From the NCBI GenBank assembly GCA_947172415.1, contig OX359200.1, forward strand, positions 3,660,501 to 3,724,500: 64,000 nucleotides of DNA, given 5' to 3'. The notes beneath the pieces were generated by a model. The model saw nothing but the letters and a program-made list of their open reading frames with translations, had not been told where the DNA came from and made no database searches. Origin of the DNA: Chondrosia reniformis (Eukaryota; Porifera; Demospongiae; Chondrillida; Chondrillidae). This document shows positions 38,191 to 50,584 of this stretch, one piece after another. A program made the translations under genes and the position numbers. The first letter of the stretch is position 1, and every line of letters starts with the position of its first letter.

Positions 38191-41100
38191 TTAAATGTAC
38201 TAATTGTGTGTACCATTTATAATTACTAGGTATATGTGTAGGAAATGGTTATATGTAGCAGAGGTATTTACAAGTTACATGTCCTCGTTTTTTGTACCAG
38301 TTGTATGTACTAGTTGAATGTACTAGTTGTATATTCTACTTGTGTGTACTAGTTGTGTGCACTATTTGGATGTACTAGTTGTACTTACTAGTTCCTTTTA
38401 CTAGTTGTCTGCACAAGTTTTATGTACTAGTACTAGTTGTACTTACTAGTTCCTTGTACTAGTTGTCTGCACAAGTTTTATGTACTAGTACTAGTTGTAT
38501 TTACTAGTTTTATGTACTAGTTGTATGTACTAGTTTTACGTATACGCTAGTTGTATGTAGTAGCTATGTACTAGTTGTATATACAAGTTTTAGGTTCTAG
38601 TATTATCTACTCATTCTATGAATTATTTGTATGTATTAATCGTATGTACTATTTGTATGTACAATGTGTATGTACTATTTATTATAACTAGGTATATGTG
38701 TCTTTACTAGTTATATGTAGTAGGTGTATGTACTAGTTATATGTCCTATTTATTTGCCGAAGTTGTATGTATTAGTTGAATGTACTAGTTAAATGTACTA
38801 ATTGTATATAATAGTTGTGTGCACTATTTGGTGTGTACTAGTTGTATGAACTAGTTGCATGTACTAGTTGTTTGTACTACTTATATTTACTAGTTGTATG
38901 CAATAGTTTTATGTACTAGCACTAGTTATATTTACTAATTGTAGGTACTAGTTGTATGTACTAATTGTTTGTACTAGTTGTATGTACTAGCTGTATGTAT
39001 ATACTAGTTATAAATGTTAGCTACGTACAAGTTGTATGTTCTAGTATTATGTACTCGTTCTATAAACTAGTGGTATGTACTAGTTTTTAGTTGTATGTAC
39101 TAGTTGTATGTACTATGTGTATGTACTAGTTGTTGAATCTTGTACTAGATATACTAGGTACTAGGTAGGTTGTAGTTGTATATACTAGATACTAGTTGCA
39201 TGTTCTAGTTGTATGTACTAGTTTTATGAACTAGTTGTATGTACTATTTATATGTACTAGTTAAATGTACCAGTTATATGTACTAGTTATGTGTACTAGT
39301 ATTGTGTACTAGTCATATATATTTAGTAATTGTAAGTAATTGTAGGTACTAGTACTAGTTTTATTTACTAGTTGTAAGTACTAGTTTTATGTGGTAGTTG
39401 TATGTAGTAGCTATGTACTAGTTGTATGTTCCAGTTGTATGTACTAGTTGTATTTTCTAATTGTTTGTACTAGTTGTATGTACTTGTTGTATGTACTCGA
39501 TACTAGTTGTGTGTACCAGTTGTACGTCCTAGTTATATGTACTGGTTGTATGTTCTAATTGTTTGTACTAGTTGTGTGTACTAGTTGTACGTCCTAGTTA
39601 TATGTACTGGTTGTATGTTCTAATTGTTTGTACTAGTTGTATGTACTAGTTGTATGTACGCCATACTAGTTTTGTGTAGTAATTGTATGTACAAGTTATA
39701 TGTACTAGTTGTATGTTTTATTTGTGTGTAATCGTTGTATGTAATGGTTATATTTAGTAGTTGTATGTACTAGTTGTATGTAGCAGTTTCATGTTCTAGT
39801 TGTATATATGCACTATTTATATGTACTAGTTGTACTTATTATTTGTATGTACCAGATGTGTGTTCCAGTTGTATGTACTAGTTATATTTAGTAGTTGTAT
39901 GTACTAGTTGAATGTACTAGTTGTCTGTACTTGTTGCATGTACTAGTTGTGTGTACTAGTTGTATGCACTATTTATATGTACTTGTTTAAGTACTAGTTG
40001 TATGTTCTAGTACGCGTTGTACTAGGTACTAGGTAGGTTCTAGTTGGATGTACTAGTTCAATGTACCAGTTGTATATTCTAGTTTATGTTCTAGTTGCAT
40101 ACACTATTTATATGTACTAGTTACCTGTGTATGATTAGTTTTTTGTTGCAGTTGTGTTTACTAGTTATATGTACTAATTGTGTGTACTAGTTGTAAGTAC
40201 TAGTTGAACATTCTAGTACTAGTTATACTAGGTACTAGGTGGGTACTAGTTGTATGTACTAGTTGTTGGACTAGTTGTATGTACTACTTGTTTGTACTAG
40301 TTGTATGTACTAGTTGTATGTACTCGATACTCGTTGTATTTACTAGTTGTAAGTACTAGTTGTAGGTTCTAGTACTAGTTGTACTAGGTTTTAGATAGGT
40401 TCTAGTTGTATGTACTAGTTCAATGTGTTAGTTGCATGTTCTAGTTTATGTTCTAGTTGTATATACTATTTATATGTACTAGTTCCCTGTGTATGGACTA
40501 GTTTTATGTAGTAGTTGTGTGTACTAGTTATATGTGTATGTAATAAGTATATGTAGTAGTTGTATGTACTAGCTGTATTGAATAGTTATAGGTTCTAGTA
40601 CTAGTTATAGTGGTTACTAGGTGGGTACAGGTTGTATGTACTAGTTATATTTAGTAGTTGTGTGAACTAGGCGTATATACTAGTTGTTTGTACTAGTTAT
40701 ATGTACTAGTTGAATGTACCAGTTGTATCCACCATTTATATGGACTAGTTGTATATACTAGTTGTAAGTACTAAATAGCTGTAAGTTCTAGTACTAGTTT
40801 AAACTAGGTACTAGGTTGGTTCTAGTTGTACGTAATAGTTGTGTGTACTAGTTGTTTGTACTAGTTTTATGTAATCAATACAAGTTGTATGTACTAGTTG
40901 TATGTACTAGTTATATGTACTAGTTGTATGTACCACTTGGGTGCAATTGTTGTATGTATTAGTTGTATGTACTAGATGTAGGTTGTAGTACTAGTTGGAC
41001 TAGGTAATAGGTAGGTTCTAGGTGTATGTACCAGTTGTTTGTACTAGTTGTATGTACTAGTTGCTTGTACTAGTTCTATGTACTAATGGTATGTTCTAGT

Positions 41101-42935
41101 TTTGTTGTTGTTTAATGTAGTAATTGTGTGTACTAGTTATATTTACTGGTTGTGTGTACTAGTTGTATGTTCAAGTACAAGTTATAACAAAGTATTAGGT
41201 AGGTACTAGTTGTATGTACTAATCGTTTGAACTAGTTCTATATACTAATTGTATATTCCAGTTTTATGTACTAGTTGTATATATGTACTAGTTGTATGTA
41301 CTATTTATATGTACTAGGTATATGTGTATGTGCTGGTTATATGTAGTAGTTGTGTGTACTACATGTATATACTAGTTGTATAAAGTAGTTATATGTATTA
41401 GTTGTATGTACAAGTTATAGGTTCTAGTACTAGTTATACTAGGTACTAGGGAGATTTTAGTTGAATGTACTAGACACAAGTTGTATATACTATTTGTATG
41501 TATTAATTGTGTGTTATTGTTGTATGTACTTGTTGTATGCACTATTTATATTTATTAACTGTATGTACTAGTAGTAAGTACTAGTTGTATGTTCTAGTAC
41601 TAGTTATACTAGGTACTAGGTAGGTACTAATTGTATGAAGTCTTTGTATGTACTAGTTGTTTGTACTAGTTGTATGTACTCGATACTAGTTGTATGACTA
41701 GGTGTAGATACTAGCTGTAGGTTCTAGTACCAGTTGTACTACGTACTAAGTAGCTTCCAGTTGTATGTACTAGTTTTATGTACCACTTGTAGGTTCTAGT
41801 TTACGTTCTAGTTGTATATACTATTTATATGTGCTAGTTTTCTGTGAATGCACTAGTTTAATGTAGTAATTGTGTGTACTAGTTTTATGTACTAGTTGTG
41901 TGTAGTAGTTGTATGTACTAGTTGTATGTACTATTTACATGTACTAGGTATATGTGTATGTACTAGTTATATGTAGTAGTTGTGTGTACTAGGTGTATAT
42001 ACTAGCTGTATGTTCTAGTTATATGTACTAGTTGTATGTACTGGTTGTAGGTTCTAGTCCTAGTTATGCTAGGTACTAGGTAGGTCCTAGTTGCATGTAC
42101 TAGACACAAGTTGTATGTACTATTTGTATGTACTAGTTGTGTGTACTAGGTTTATGTACTAGTTGTGTGTAGTAGTTGTACGTACTACATGTACTTACTA
42201 TGTGTATGTACTAGTTGTATGCATTAGTTATATGTACGAGTTGTAAGTACCACTTGTATGCACTAGTTGTATATATGTTCTGGCTGTATGTAATAGTTAT
42301 AGGTTCTTTATAGTAGTAGTTATAGTGGGTACTAGGTAATTACAGGTTGTATGTACTATCTTTTTGTACTATTTGTATGTACTAGTCGTATGTACTAGAT
42401 ATGTACCATTGTATGTAATAGTTGTATTTAGTAGTTGTAAGTACTATTTATATGTACTAGTTATATGTGTATGTACTAGTTTTATGTAGTAGGTGTATGT
42501 ATTACTTGTAATTAATAGTTGTATGTACTAGTTGTAAATACTAGATGTATTTACTAGTTATATGTACACATTACTAGCTGAATGTGACAGTTGTACGTTT
42601 TAGTTGTATGGACTAATACTAGTTTTATTTACTAGTCATAGATACTAGTTGTTTGTAGTATTTGTATGTACTGGTACAAGGTATATTTAGTATTTGTAGG
42701 TACTATATGTATGTACTAGTTGTATGTACTAGATTTATGTTCTAGTTGTATGTAGTAGTTGTATGTATTAGTTGTATGTATTAGTTTTTTGTACTCGTAA
42801 ATTGTTGTTTGTACTAATTGTATGTACTACATTTCTATACTCATAACTAGTTGTGTGTAGTAACTGTATGTACTAGTTTATGTATTAGTTGTATGTACTA
42901 GTTGTGTGTACTGGTTGCATGCACTAGTTATATGT
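38191..42935 (-). repeat. 13-bp satellite array, - orientation (block 8)
   Basis: TGTATGTACTAGT units, rich in the GGTTCTAGTACTAGTTATAC and ACTAGGTACTAGGTAGG block. It matches 59721-64000 with scattered substitutions and a 13-bp indel, which is one satellite unit. A small tandem repeat near 38380-38510 (ACTAGTTCC with TTGTCTGCACAAG) is also duplicated. No gene is seen. Confidence 0.95.
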
Positions 42936-43055
42936 ACTTCACATTGTATAGATAAATAATTCGATACATACTAAACAGATTGAATAACAATGCATATAAG
43001 AAAAAAAAGTTTATATGTATAGTCAATAAAAGCCATGCAAGCATAGTTACAATAG

Positions 43056-44951
43056 TTAGATTGAAGGCAGGACACATGACCTGCAGTCATTATTGGCAAG
43101 TGTAAATGAGTCAAATCTGACGGGTCTCCCTTGACGAGATCTGTATCCTCTGATTGCATTGATCGAGGATTTGAGGAGGGCAAAGTTGATCTTGATGCGA
43201 ATCCATAAAATCACCTGACCATATGGTTCGCCTCGCTTCGCTGAGATCAGGTCAGCCAGATGCTTGTATGCCACTGCTGTAGACTTGCTCATCCCTCCAA
43301 AGATCGAGAAGACAAGGGGAGTGAAGGAGCTCATCTCTACCTCTCTGATGCGTTCTTCATATTGCCTACGCTTTCCCCGCTCTTGCAATTGGTATACTGC
43401 TTCCAGGGAGGATTTGCGATAGCTTTGGGCAGTTGGATTACAGATCCTTACGCCAAAATATGCCCTCTGACTATCGTTGCCCCAGAATCCCTGGGCACAG
43501 ATGTCTGATCTCGCATTGTCCTCAGTGATTGCACTTGCGTAGGAGAACCTCTCGCCACTCAGGGGTGGCAATGGCGGTTCAATAGCAACTCCCTCACACA
43601 CTTCTGTCATAAGATTGGCTGTTATGTCACGAATGAGGTTGTGGCGCTTACTTGGGAATCCTCCCCTTGGACAGTCCATGGCGTGTGAGACACTAAAGCC
43701 CTGCCCGCAAGCACATTGTGAGGGCAATCTAGGGGGTGTCCATTGGTATCGAATGCACAGTGCATCCCTGAAATCGCCTTTGTGCAGAGCAAAGTCATAG
43801 TCTGCCCTTGGAATTGCTGTTAGCCATGCTGATGCTCCCTTCTCCTGTGCCATGTCCACGTTTCGCTTCATCTCCTGGGATATCTTCAATCTAACATCCG
43901 CAACTTCTTGCTGACGTTTCACTTTTCTTTGCCGTCTTAGTTTGTTCTTAGCTTCTTTCTGCTCAGCTTCAACCCGTGCATCATAATTCGACTCTTTGTT
44001 GATGATGGCTGCAACCAAGGGTTGAGTAACAGTTGTTGAGGCATCACACTCATCCCTTGATTTACGAGTGGGAATGGAGATGTCAAGTCCTCCCAATCTT
44101 GCAGGTAGGGCCAATAGCTCTCTGACTTCATCTGTGACATCTCTTCCTATTAATGCTGGCAGGAAATCTCCCACAATTGTTTCCTCAAGGGGATGCAGCA
44201 AATCTTCCAGGTCAGCTGTTGTTCTCATTAGATAGGACCATTGATTGCGGATCCCATGAACAAACGCTGCATACGCAGCATGGGGCTGAATGTTGGCCAT
44301 ATCTGATAGCTTCTTCATGGTTCCTGACCGCTTCCTCACCTCCCTTCTTAGCATGTCCTGAACTGAAGCCTCAGTACCCAAAGCTGACCCAAGATATCTG
44401 TTCGCATCAGTTGTCACTTTTACTCCACTGTTCCTAAACAGGGCTCGTGCTTCTTCCAATTTCTCCTTCTTCACAATAATCACAGTCTTTGAGGGATTGG
44501 CATAGTAACCATACGATGGTCCCGATTCAATTATTTTATCCCATCATGATCGAAGATTATTCAGGGATCCAGTTGCGGAAGCATCATCAGCAAACCATAT
44601 CTGGTGTTGTTCATCACAGTCCACCTGCAATCTCCATATCAGGGGCATGATCCCAACGGCATAGATGGCCATAGCCAAAGGGTCCCCCTGTGGAACACCC
44701 TCTTGTGAGAGAAGTATCTCAACATCGATGAACAACTTGGACTCTTCCCGATATAGGTTGGTTGCAACTATTGCCAAGGTAGGGCAGATACTTTGGAAGT
44801 TTCTCAGAGCGACTTGTCGGTTCAGACGGTTAAACGCATTGCTTGCATCAACAAGTAAGGCTGCATCAGTTGATTCATCTTGAAAGAGGGTACGAATGGC
44901 ATGGACAGCGGCTTCAGCACCTGCTTCTTGACCTAAGGATCTGTAATCCAA
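43056..44951 (-). pseudogene. Reverse transcriptase with zinc knuckle and putative endonuclease tail
   Basis: RT motif A LLVDASNAFNRLNR, motif B SQEGVPQGDPLAMAIYA and motif C FADDASATGSL are visible. They are followed by a long helical, Lys/Arg-rich stretch and then by a CCHC-like knuckle (CACGQGFSVSHAMDCPRGG) next to KRHNLIRD. A C-terminal region with EPPLPPLSGE, ARSDICAQGFWG and VRICNP follows. The order RT, CCHC knuckle, RHN, EP and a D-containing strand resembles R2-like LINEs that carry a restriction-like endonuclease; this is inference. The N-terminus is missing and the reading is broken, so no product is expected. Closely similar proteins are, from memory, frequent in sponge and cnidarian genomes. 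Confidence 0.72.
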
Positions 44952-45328
44952 CTGCCCAAAGCTATCGCAAATCCTCCCTGGAAGCAGTATACCAATTGCA
45001 AGAGCGGGGAAAGCGTAGGCAATATGAAGAACGCATCAGAGAGGTAGAGATGAGCTCCTTCACTCCCCTTGTCTTCTCGATCTTTGGAGGGATGAGCAAG
45101 TCTACAGCAGTGGCATACAAGCATCTGGCTGACCTGATCTCAGCGAAGCGAGGCGAACCATATGGTCAGGTGATTTTATGGATTCGCATCAAGATCAACT
45201 TTGCCCTCCTCAAATCCTCGATCAATGCAATCAGAGGATACAGATCTCGTCAAGGGAGACCCGTCAGATTTGACTCATTTACACTTGCCAATAATGACTG
45301 CAGGTCATGTGTCCTGCCTTCAATCTAA
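44934..45328 (+). pseudogene. Inverted duplicate of the RT element's C-terminus
   Basis: The plus strand repeats the C-terminal part of the protein encoded at 43056-43450, from RICNPTAQSY to RSCVLPSI, and then the same 3' untranslated sequence. By eye the residues are identical to the minus-strand copy. It has no start of its own; the 90 bases of open frame to its left belong to the other strand's RT. Confidence 0.85.
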
Positions 45329-45430
45329 CTATTGTAACTATGCTTGCATGGCTTTTATTGACTATACATATAAACTTTTTTTTCTTATATGCATTGTTAT
45401 TTAATCTGTTTAGTATGTATCGAATTATTT

Positions 45431-47392
45431 ATCTATACAATGTGAAGTACATATAACTAGTGCATGCAACCAGTACACACAACTAGTACATACAACTAAT
45501 ACATAAACTAGTACATACAGTTACTACACACAACTAGTTATGAGTACAGAAATGTAGTACATACAATTAGTACAAACAACAATTTACGAGTACAAAAAAC
45601 TAATACATACAACTAATACATACAACTACTACATACAACTAGAACATAAATCTAGTACATACAACTAGTACATACATATAGTACCTACAAATACTAAATA
45701 TACCTTGTACCAGTACATACAAATACTACAAACAACTAGTATCTATGACTAGTAAATAAAACTAGTATTAGTCCATACAACTAAAACGTACAACTGTCAC
45801 ATTCAGCTAGTAATGTGTACATATAACTAGTAAATACATCTAGTATTTACAACTAGTACATACAACTATTAATTACAAGTAATACATACACCTACTACAT
45901 AAAACTAGTACATACACATATAACTAGTACATATAAATAGTACTTACAACTACTAAATACAACTATTACATACAATGGTACATATCTAGTACATACGACT
46001 AGTACATACAAATAGTACAAAAAGATAGTACATACAACCTGTAATTACCTAGTACCCACTATAACTACTACTATAAAGAACCTATAACTATTACATACAG
46101 CCAGAACATATATACAACTAGTGCATACAAGTGGTACTTACAACTCGTACATATAACTAATGCATACAACTAGTACATACACATAGTAAGTACATGTAGT
46201 ACGTACAACTACTACACACAACTAGTACATAAACCTAGTACACACAACTAGTACATACAAATAGTACATACAACTTGTGTCTAGTACATGCAACTAGGAC
46301 CTACCTAGTACCTAGTATAACTAGGACTAGAACCTACAACCAGTACATACAACTAGTACATATAACTAGAACATACAGCTAGTATATATATACACCTAGT
46401 ACACACAACTACTACATATAACTAGTACATACAACTGGAACACACATCTGGTACATACAAATAATAAGTACAACTAGTACATAGAAATAGTGCATATATA
46501 CAACTAGTACATGAAACTGCTACAAAAACTAATACTTACAACTACTAAATATAACCATTACATACAACGATTACACACAAATAAAACATACAACTAGTGC
46601 ATATAACTTGTACATACAAGTAGTACACGAAACTAGTTTGGCGTACATACAACTAGTACATACAACTAGTACAAACAATTAGAACATACAACGAGTACAT
46701 ATAACTAGGACGTACAACTAGTACACACAACTAGTACAAACAATTAGAACATACAACCAGTACATATAACTAGGACGTACAACTGGTACACACAACTAGT
46801 ATCGAGTACATACAACAAGTACATACAACTAGTACAAACAATTAGAACATACAACTAGTACATACAACTGGAACATACAACTAGTACATAGCTACTACAT
46901 ACAACTACCACATAAAACTAGTACCTACAACTAGTTAATAAAACTAGTACTAGTACCTACAATTACTTACAATTACTAAATATATATAACTAGTACACAA
47001 TACTAGTACACATAACTAGTACATATAACTGGTACATTTAACTAGTACATATAAATAGTATATACAACTAGTTCATAAACTAGTACATAAAACTAGAACA
47101 TGCAACTAGTATCTAGTATATACAACTACAACCTACCTAGTACCTAGTATATCTAGTACAAGATTCAACAACTAGTACATACACATAGTACATACAACTA
47201 TTACATACAACTAAAAACTAGTACATACCACTAGTTTATAGAATGAGTACATAATACTAGAACATACAACTTGTATATACAACTTGTACATAGCTAACAT
47301 TTATTACTAGTATATATATACATACAGCTAGTTCAGACAACTAGTACAAACAATTAGTACATACAACTAGTACCTACAATTAGTAAATATAA
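45431..47392 (+). repeat. 13-bp satellite array, + orientation (block 9)
   Basis: ACTAGTACATACA units, the inverted and shortened counterpart of 38920-42935. The join near 46400-46445 skips about 2.06 kb of arm a between two copies of an ATGTACTAGTTATA-type sequence, a repeat-mediated deletion. No gene is seen. Confidence 0.94.
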
Positions 47393-47657
47393 CTTTTTCC
47401 TTCACTTCTGCAACAGACGCCATTTCTTAACATTTAAATCATATTCATTAGCAAGTTTATTCATGGGATGATTTACACATTTGAAACGCAAACGGTGAAA
47501 TTTTATAGCCGGATGTTAATATTGCGCAAATCCTAAGTTGTGTAACTGGTATACATGTATGTATGTATGTTGCCGCAAGTGATCGAGGATCGCCGTAAGG
47601 TGTTATTCACACTAAGGATCGCCAATTTTCGAATTTTCGTCTACAACAAAGAAGATT

Positions 47658-47775
47658 ATGCCCCCCAAAAAGGCAAGAGGGATATCAGTCGATAATCAGA
47701 TTGCTCTGAAGTTCAACTGCGGCTTTGCAAGAGTTGCTGCATACGAATTATTCGTTAACAAAAGATACGTAAAAA
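47658..47775 (+). CDS. First exon of an unknown gene, with splice donor (copy 2)
   Basis: Same 39-residue exon as at 36885-37002 (MPPKKARGISVDNQ onward), intact, with the GTAAGT donor at 47776-47781. The start ATG at 47658 is preceded by GAAGATT. It lies downstream of about 260 bp of non-satellite leader. Product unknown; the lack of changes against copy 1 reflects the shared duplication more than selection. Confidence 0.5.
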
Positions 47776-47845
47776 GTAAGTATTCGACGATAGCTAGAGA
47801 AGTGAATCATTTTATAGCTTTACATTAATTGTATAACACAATACG

Positions 47846-47928
47846 TACGAAGTGAGACGATTAAATAAAACATTAATAGGATACGAAGTGAGACGATTAT
47901 AAGACAATGATACGAAGCGAGATGATTA
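47846..47928 (+). repeat. Three spaced copies of an 18-bp motif
   Basis: TACGAAGTGAGACGATTA at 47846 and 47882, and a two-mismatch version at 47911 (TACGAAGCGAGATGATTA). They sit just inside the predicted intron. The same triplet occurs in the copies at 36521 and 58071. Possible protein-binding sites of the parent element. Confidence 0.6.
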
Positions 47929-48139
47929 TATACGATATGTAAATCAATTAAGCCAAAGGATGCTATAACCAATTTAACAATGGACGATTTTAAATTCCTT
48001 CCGGTGTGTAACCGATAACACTAAATGACGCATTCACTCTTAACGATTGAAAACGAAAATTCTTTATTAATTATCGCTTGTTACGTGTTGATCGCTATAA
48101 GGCAGCCTATCCCTAAGGAACAGTCATAAGGTACCAGTG

Positions 48140-49540
48140 TAGTACATACTACTAGTATATACAACTACAAACTAGTACATACTACTAGTTCATAGAACAG
48201 TTACATAATACTAGAACATACAACTTGTAAATGCAACTAGTACATAGCTAATATTTATGTCTAGTATATACATGCAACTATTACATACAACTGGTTCATA
48301 ACTATTACATACAATTAGTACATACAACTAATACAAACAATTAGAACACACAACTACTACAAACAAATTGTACATACCACTAGTACCTACAACTACCAAA
48401 TATAACTAGGACTAGTACATAAAACTAGAACATGCAATTAGTACTTGCAACTAGTACATTCAACTAGTACAAACAACTAGGATAAACAACTAGGTCATAT
48501 AACTGTTACATATACCTACAACATATACCTAGTAAATACACATATACCTTGTAATAATAAATAGTACTTACAACTAGTACATACAGCTAGTGCATACAAC
48601 TAGTACATATAACTAGTACATAAACATATAACTAGTACATACATTAATAACTGGTACTTATAAATAGTACATACACATAGTTCATACAACTAGTACATAC
48701 AACTAGAAACTAGTACATACAACTAGTTCATAGAACGAGTACATAATACTAGAATGTACAGCTTGTATAAACAACTAGTACATAGCTACTACATACAACT
48801 AGTATATACGTACAACTAGTACCTACAACTCGTACATAACTAGCACATACAACTAGTACATAAATCTAGTACAAACAATTAGTATATACAACAACTACAT
48901 ACAACTACAACATAAAACTGGTACCTACCACTAGTAAATATAACTAGTACTAGTACATAAAACTAGTGCACACAATTAGTACATACAACTAGTAAAAACA
49001 ACTAGGACATAAAACTAGAACATACGCCTACTACATATGACTAGTACATACACATAAACCTAGAAATTATAAATAGCTCATACAACTAATACATACAGCT
49101 AGTGCATACAACTAGTATATACAACTAGTAAATACAACTAGTACATACAACTAAAAACTAGTATATACAACTAGCTCATAGAACAAGTACAAAATACTAG
49201 TATGTACAACTTGTATATTCAACTAGTACATGGCTACTACATACAACAAGTAAAAACAACTAGGACATATAACTAGTACATATGAATATTACATACACAT
49301 AGTACACACAACTAGTTCATACAACTCTACATGCAACTATGACATAGAACCTAGGACCTATAACTAGTACACACACCTACTACATACAACAAGTACATAA
49401 ATATATAACTGGTACATATAAATAGTGCATCCATATTGTACATACAACTAGGACATAAAACTGGTGCATACAACTTTAAACTAGTACATACAGCTAGTAT
49501 ATACATAAAACTAGTACATTTAACTAGTACATAAAACTAG
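48140..49540 (+). repeat. 13-bp satellite array, + orientation (block 10)
   Basis: ACTAGTACATACA units with a higher-order module of about 450-550 bp marked by AGTTCATAGAACGAGTACAT and TACATAGCTA (near 48170, 48720 and 49160). It is the inverted partner of 56542-58070. No gene is seen. Confidence 0.93.
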
Positions 49541-50584
49541 TATCAGAGAGTACGGTAGTACTCTCTATGTTGGGATGGTACCGGTTGTTTTGTTTTTTCT
49601 ATAGATTGGTATAGGAGCAAAAATCCGAAATAGGCAGAAAATCGCTGAAAAAAAAGCTAAGTATAGTTAAAAATAGACCAGCCATGCTATAAACTGGCCT
49701 TAAAGGCAAGCGACAGTGTTCTGCTAGTAAATGAACGAACTTTGAAAAATGCCATTATGTTTTCTTCTTCATCTTCTTCCCCTGCTGTAACTAAACAAGG
49801 AAATAAGCTTTCGGCCTACTTTTGAAGCGAAAATACTCCAAATTTTGCGGGCTGTATTCTTTTGTAGAAGCGAGAGCGATAACGTTATTATTGGGCATGA
49901 CGGTTTTCGTCAAGGCTTCAATAAATTTTCCATTTGATGACGTCATATCAGCCTGAGATTGCAAAAACAAAATGGTCTCTTATATAATTCCTTGCTTATG
50001 CTCCATAAAAAGTACAGAAACTAGAGAATAATAAAAATTTTATACAAAAATAGTAGAAGATGCAGGGATGGCACAAAAACACAGAAACAAGAAAGGGATG
50101 TTACAGAGTGAAGAATTATTTATGCTTGAGTCACCCAACACCCTTGCTTGTAGGATTCATGCATAAATAATTCTTCCTTGCACGAGATTGCAAATAAAGT
50201 ACCGTCGAAATCACTGGGAAAAGGATCAATTGCGGAACTGGGTATGGACTTGAAGTCCCTTGTGTTTATCGTCTGTACGGCCACAAAAGTACATTCAACG
50301 ACTTAAAGAGTTCTGTCAAGACTCAGAGAAAAATCACTCTTGCCAGAATCATCTGACTGAAGCTTACACTTATTTATATAGTCTGCATTATAGAGTATAT
50401 TTTCTATAATAATAAATACATTGGGACCTATTTACATGTCCACAATACGGAATAAAGAGTCGTCCGTATTTAGGAGGGTGCCATTGTATCGTGGTTAATG
50501 GATTTTCAATAGGGACTGCAACAATGTGTCCGCACTAGCAAGGTATCCACTATCAGGAGGTGTCTGTTAAGGGAGGTTCCACTG
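49541..50584 (+). mobile_element. Composite foldback / pogo-end element, copy 1
   Basis: 1044 bp. The left part (49541 to about 50176) is a relative of the foldback element at 32516: it starts TATCAGAGAGTACGG with a 9-bp-arm hairpin (AGAGAGTAC-GGTA-GTACTCTCT) and contains a hairpin whose second arm is cut after 16 bp (50110-50125 against 50161-50176). The right part (about 50177-50584) is different DNA whose reverse strand begins CAGTGGAACCTCCCTTAACG at a TA, a terminus resembling pogo/Tigger-type ends, followed by several ACGGAC-like repeats. Noncoding. The inverted copy 55498-56541 has exactly the same length. Confidence 0.75.

Larger units (their letters stand above)
36420..43452 (-). repeat. 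Arm a of the nested large inverted repeat
   Basis: From the retrocopy's edge to inside the RT element. It is the inverted counterpart of 44934-48240 (arm b) and a direct near-identical match to 58071-64000 (arm c), starting at 36539. Rare markers shared with arm b include GTATGTACGCCATACTAG (near 39651, inverted at 46640) and AGTGGGTACTAGGTAATTAC (near 42325, inverted near 46050). Compared with this arm, arm b lacks about 37265-38920 and about 39890-41955. Confidence 0.85.
42936..45430 (-). mobile_element. RT element rearranged into an inverted repeat (non-LTR type likely)
   Basis: Non-satellite DNA. On the minus strand it holds a reverse transcriptase and a C-terminal extension that runs to the element's 3' end near 42936. 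The last part of the same element is present a second time on the plus strand (44934-45430). Arms 42936-43452 and 44934-45430 are inverted copies around a 1.48-kb centre that carries the RT core. No LTR, capsid or envelope was seen. The copy is broken, with at least one coding break besides the rearrangement, and the 5' part is missing. Confidence 0.8.
47393..48139 (+). mobile_element. TA-flanked DNA transposon derivative, copy 2 (one end lost)
   Basis: Inverted relative to the copy at 36521. The end at 48139 is complete (CAGTCATAAGGTACCAGTG followed by TA). The other side stops at 47393, inside GTGAAGGAA on the reverse strand, just before the nested inverted-repeat segment, and joins satellite equivalent to about 38920. 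About 1.66 kb of arm a is therefore missing. Confidence 0.75.

Noticed and set aside
43260-44437. Plus-strand open frames across the RT element
   Set aside because: Antisense shadows of the RT reading on the minus strand.
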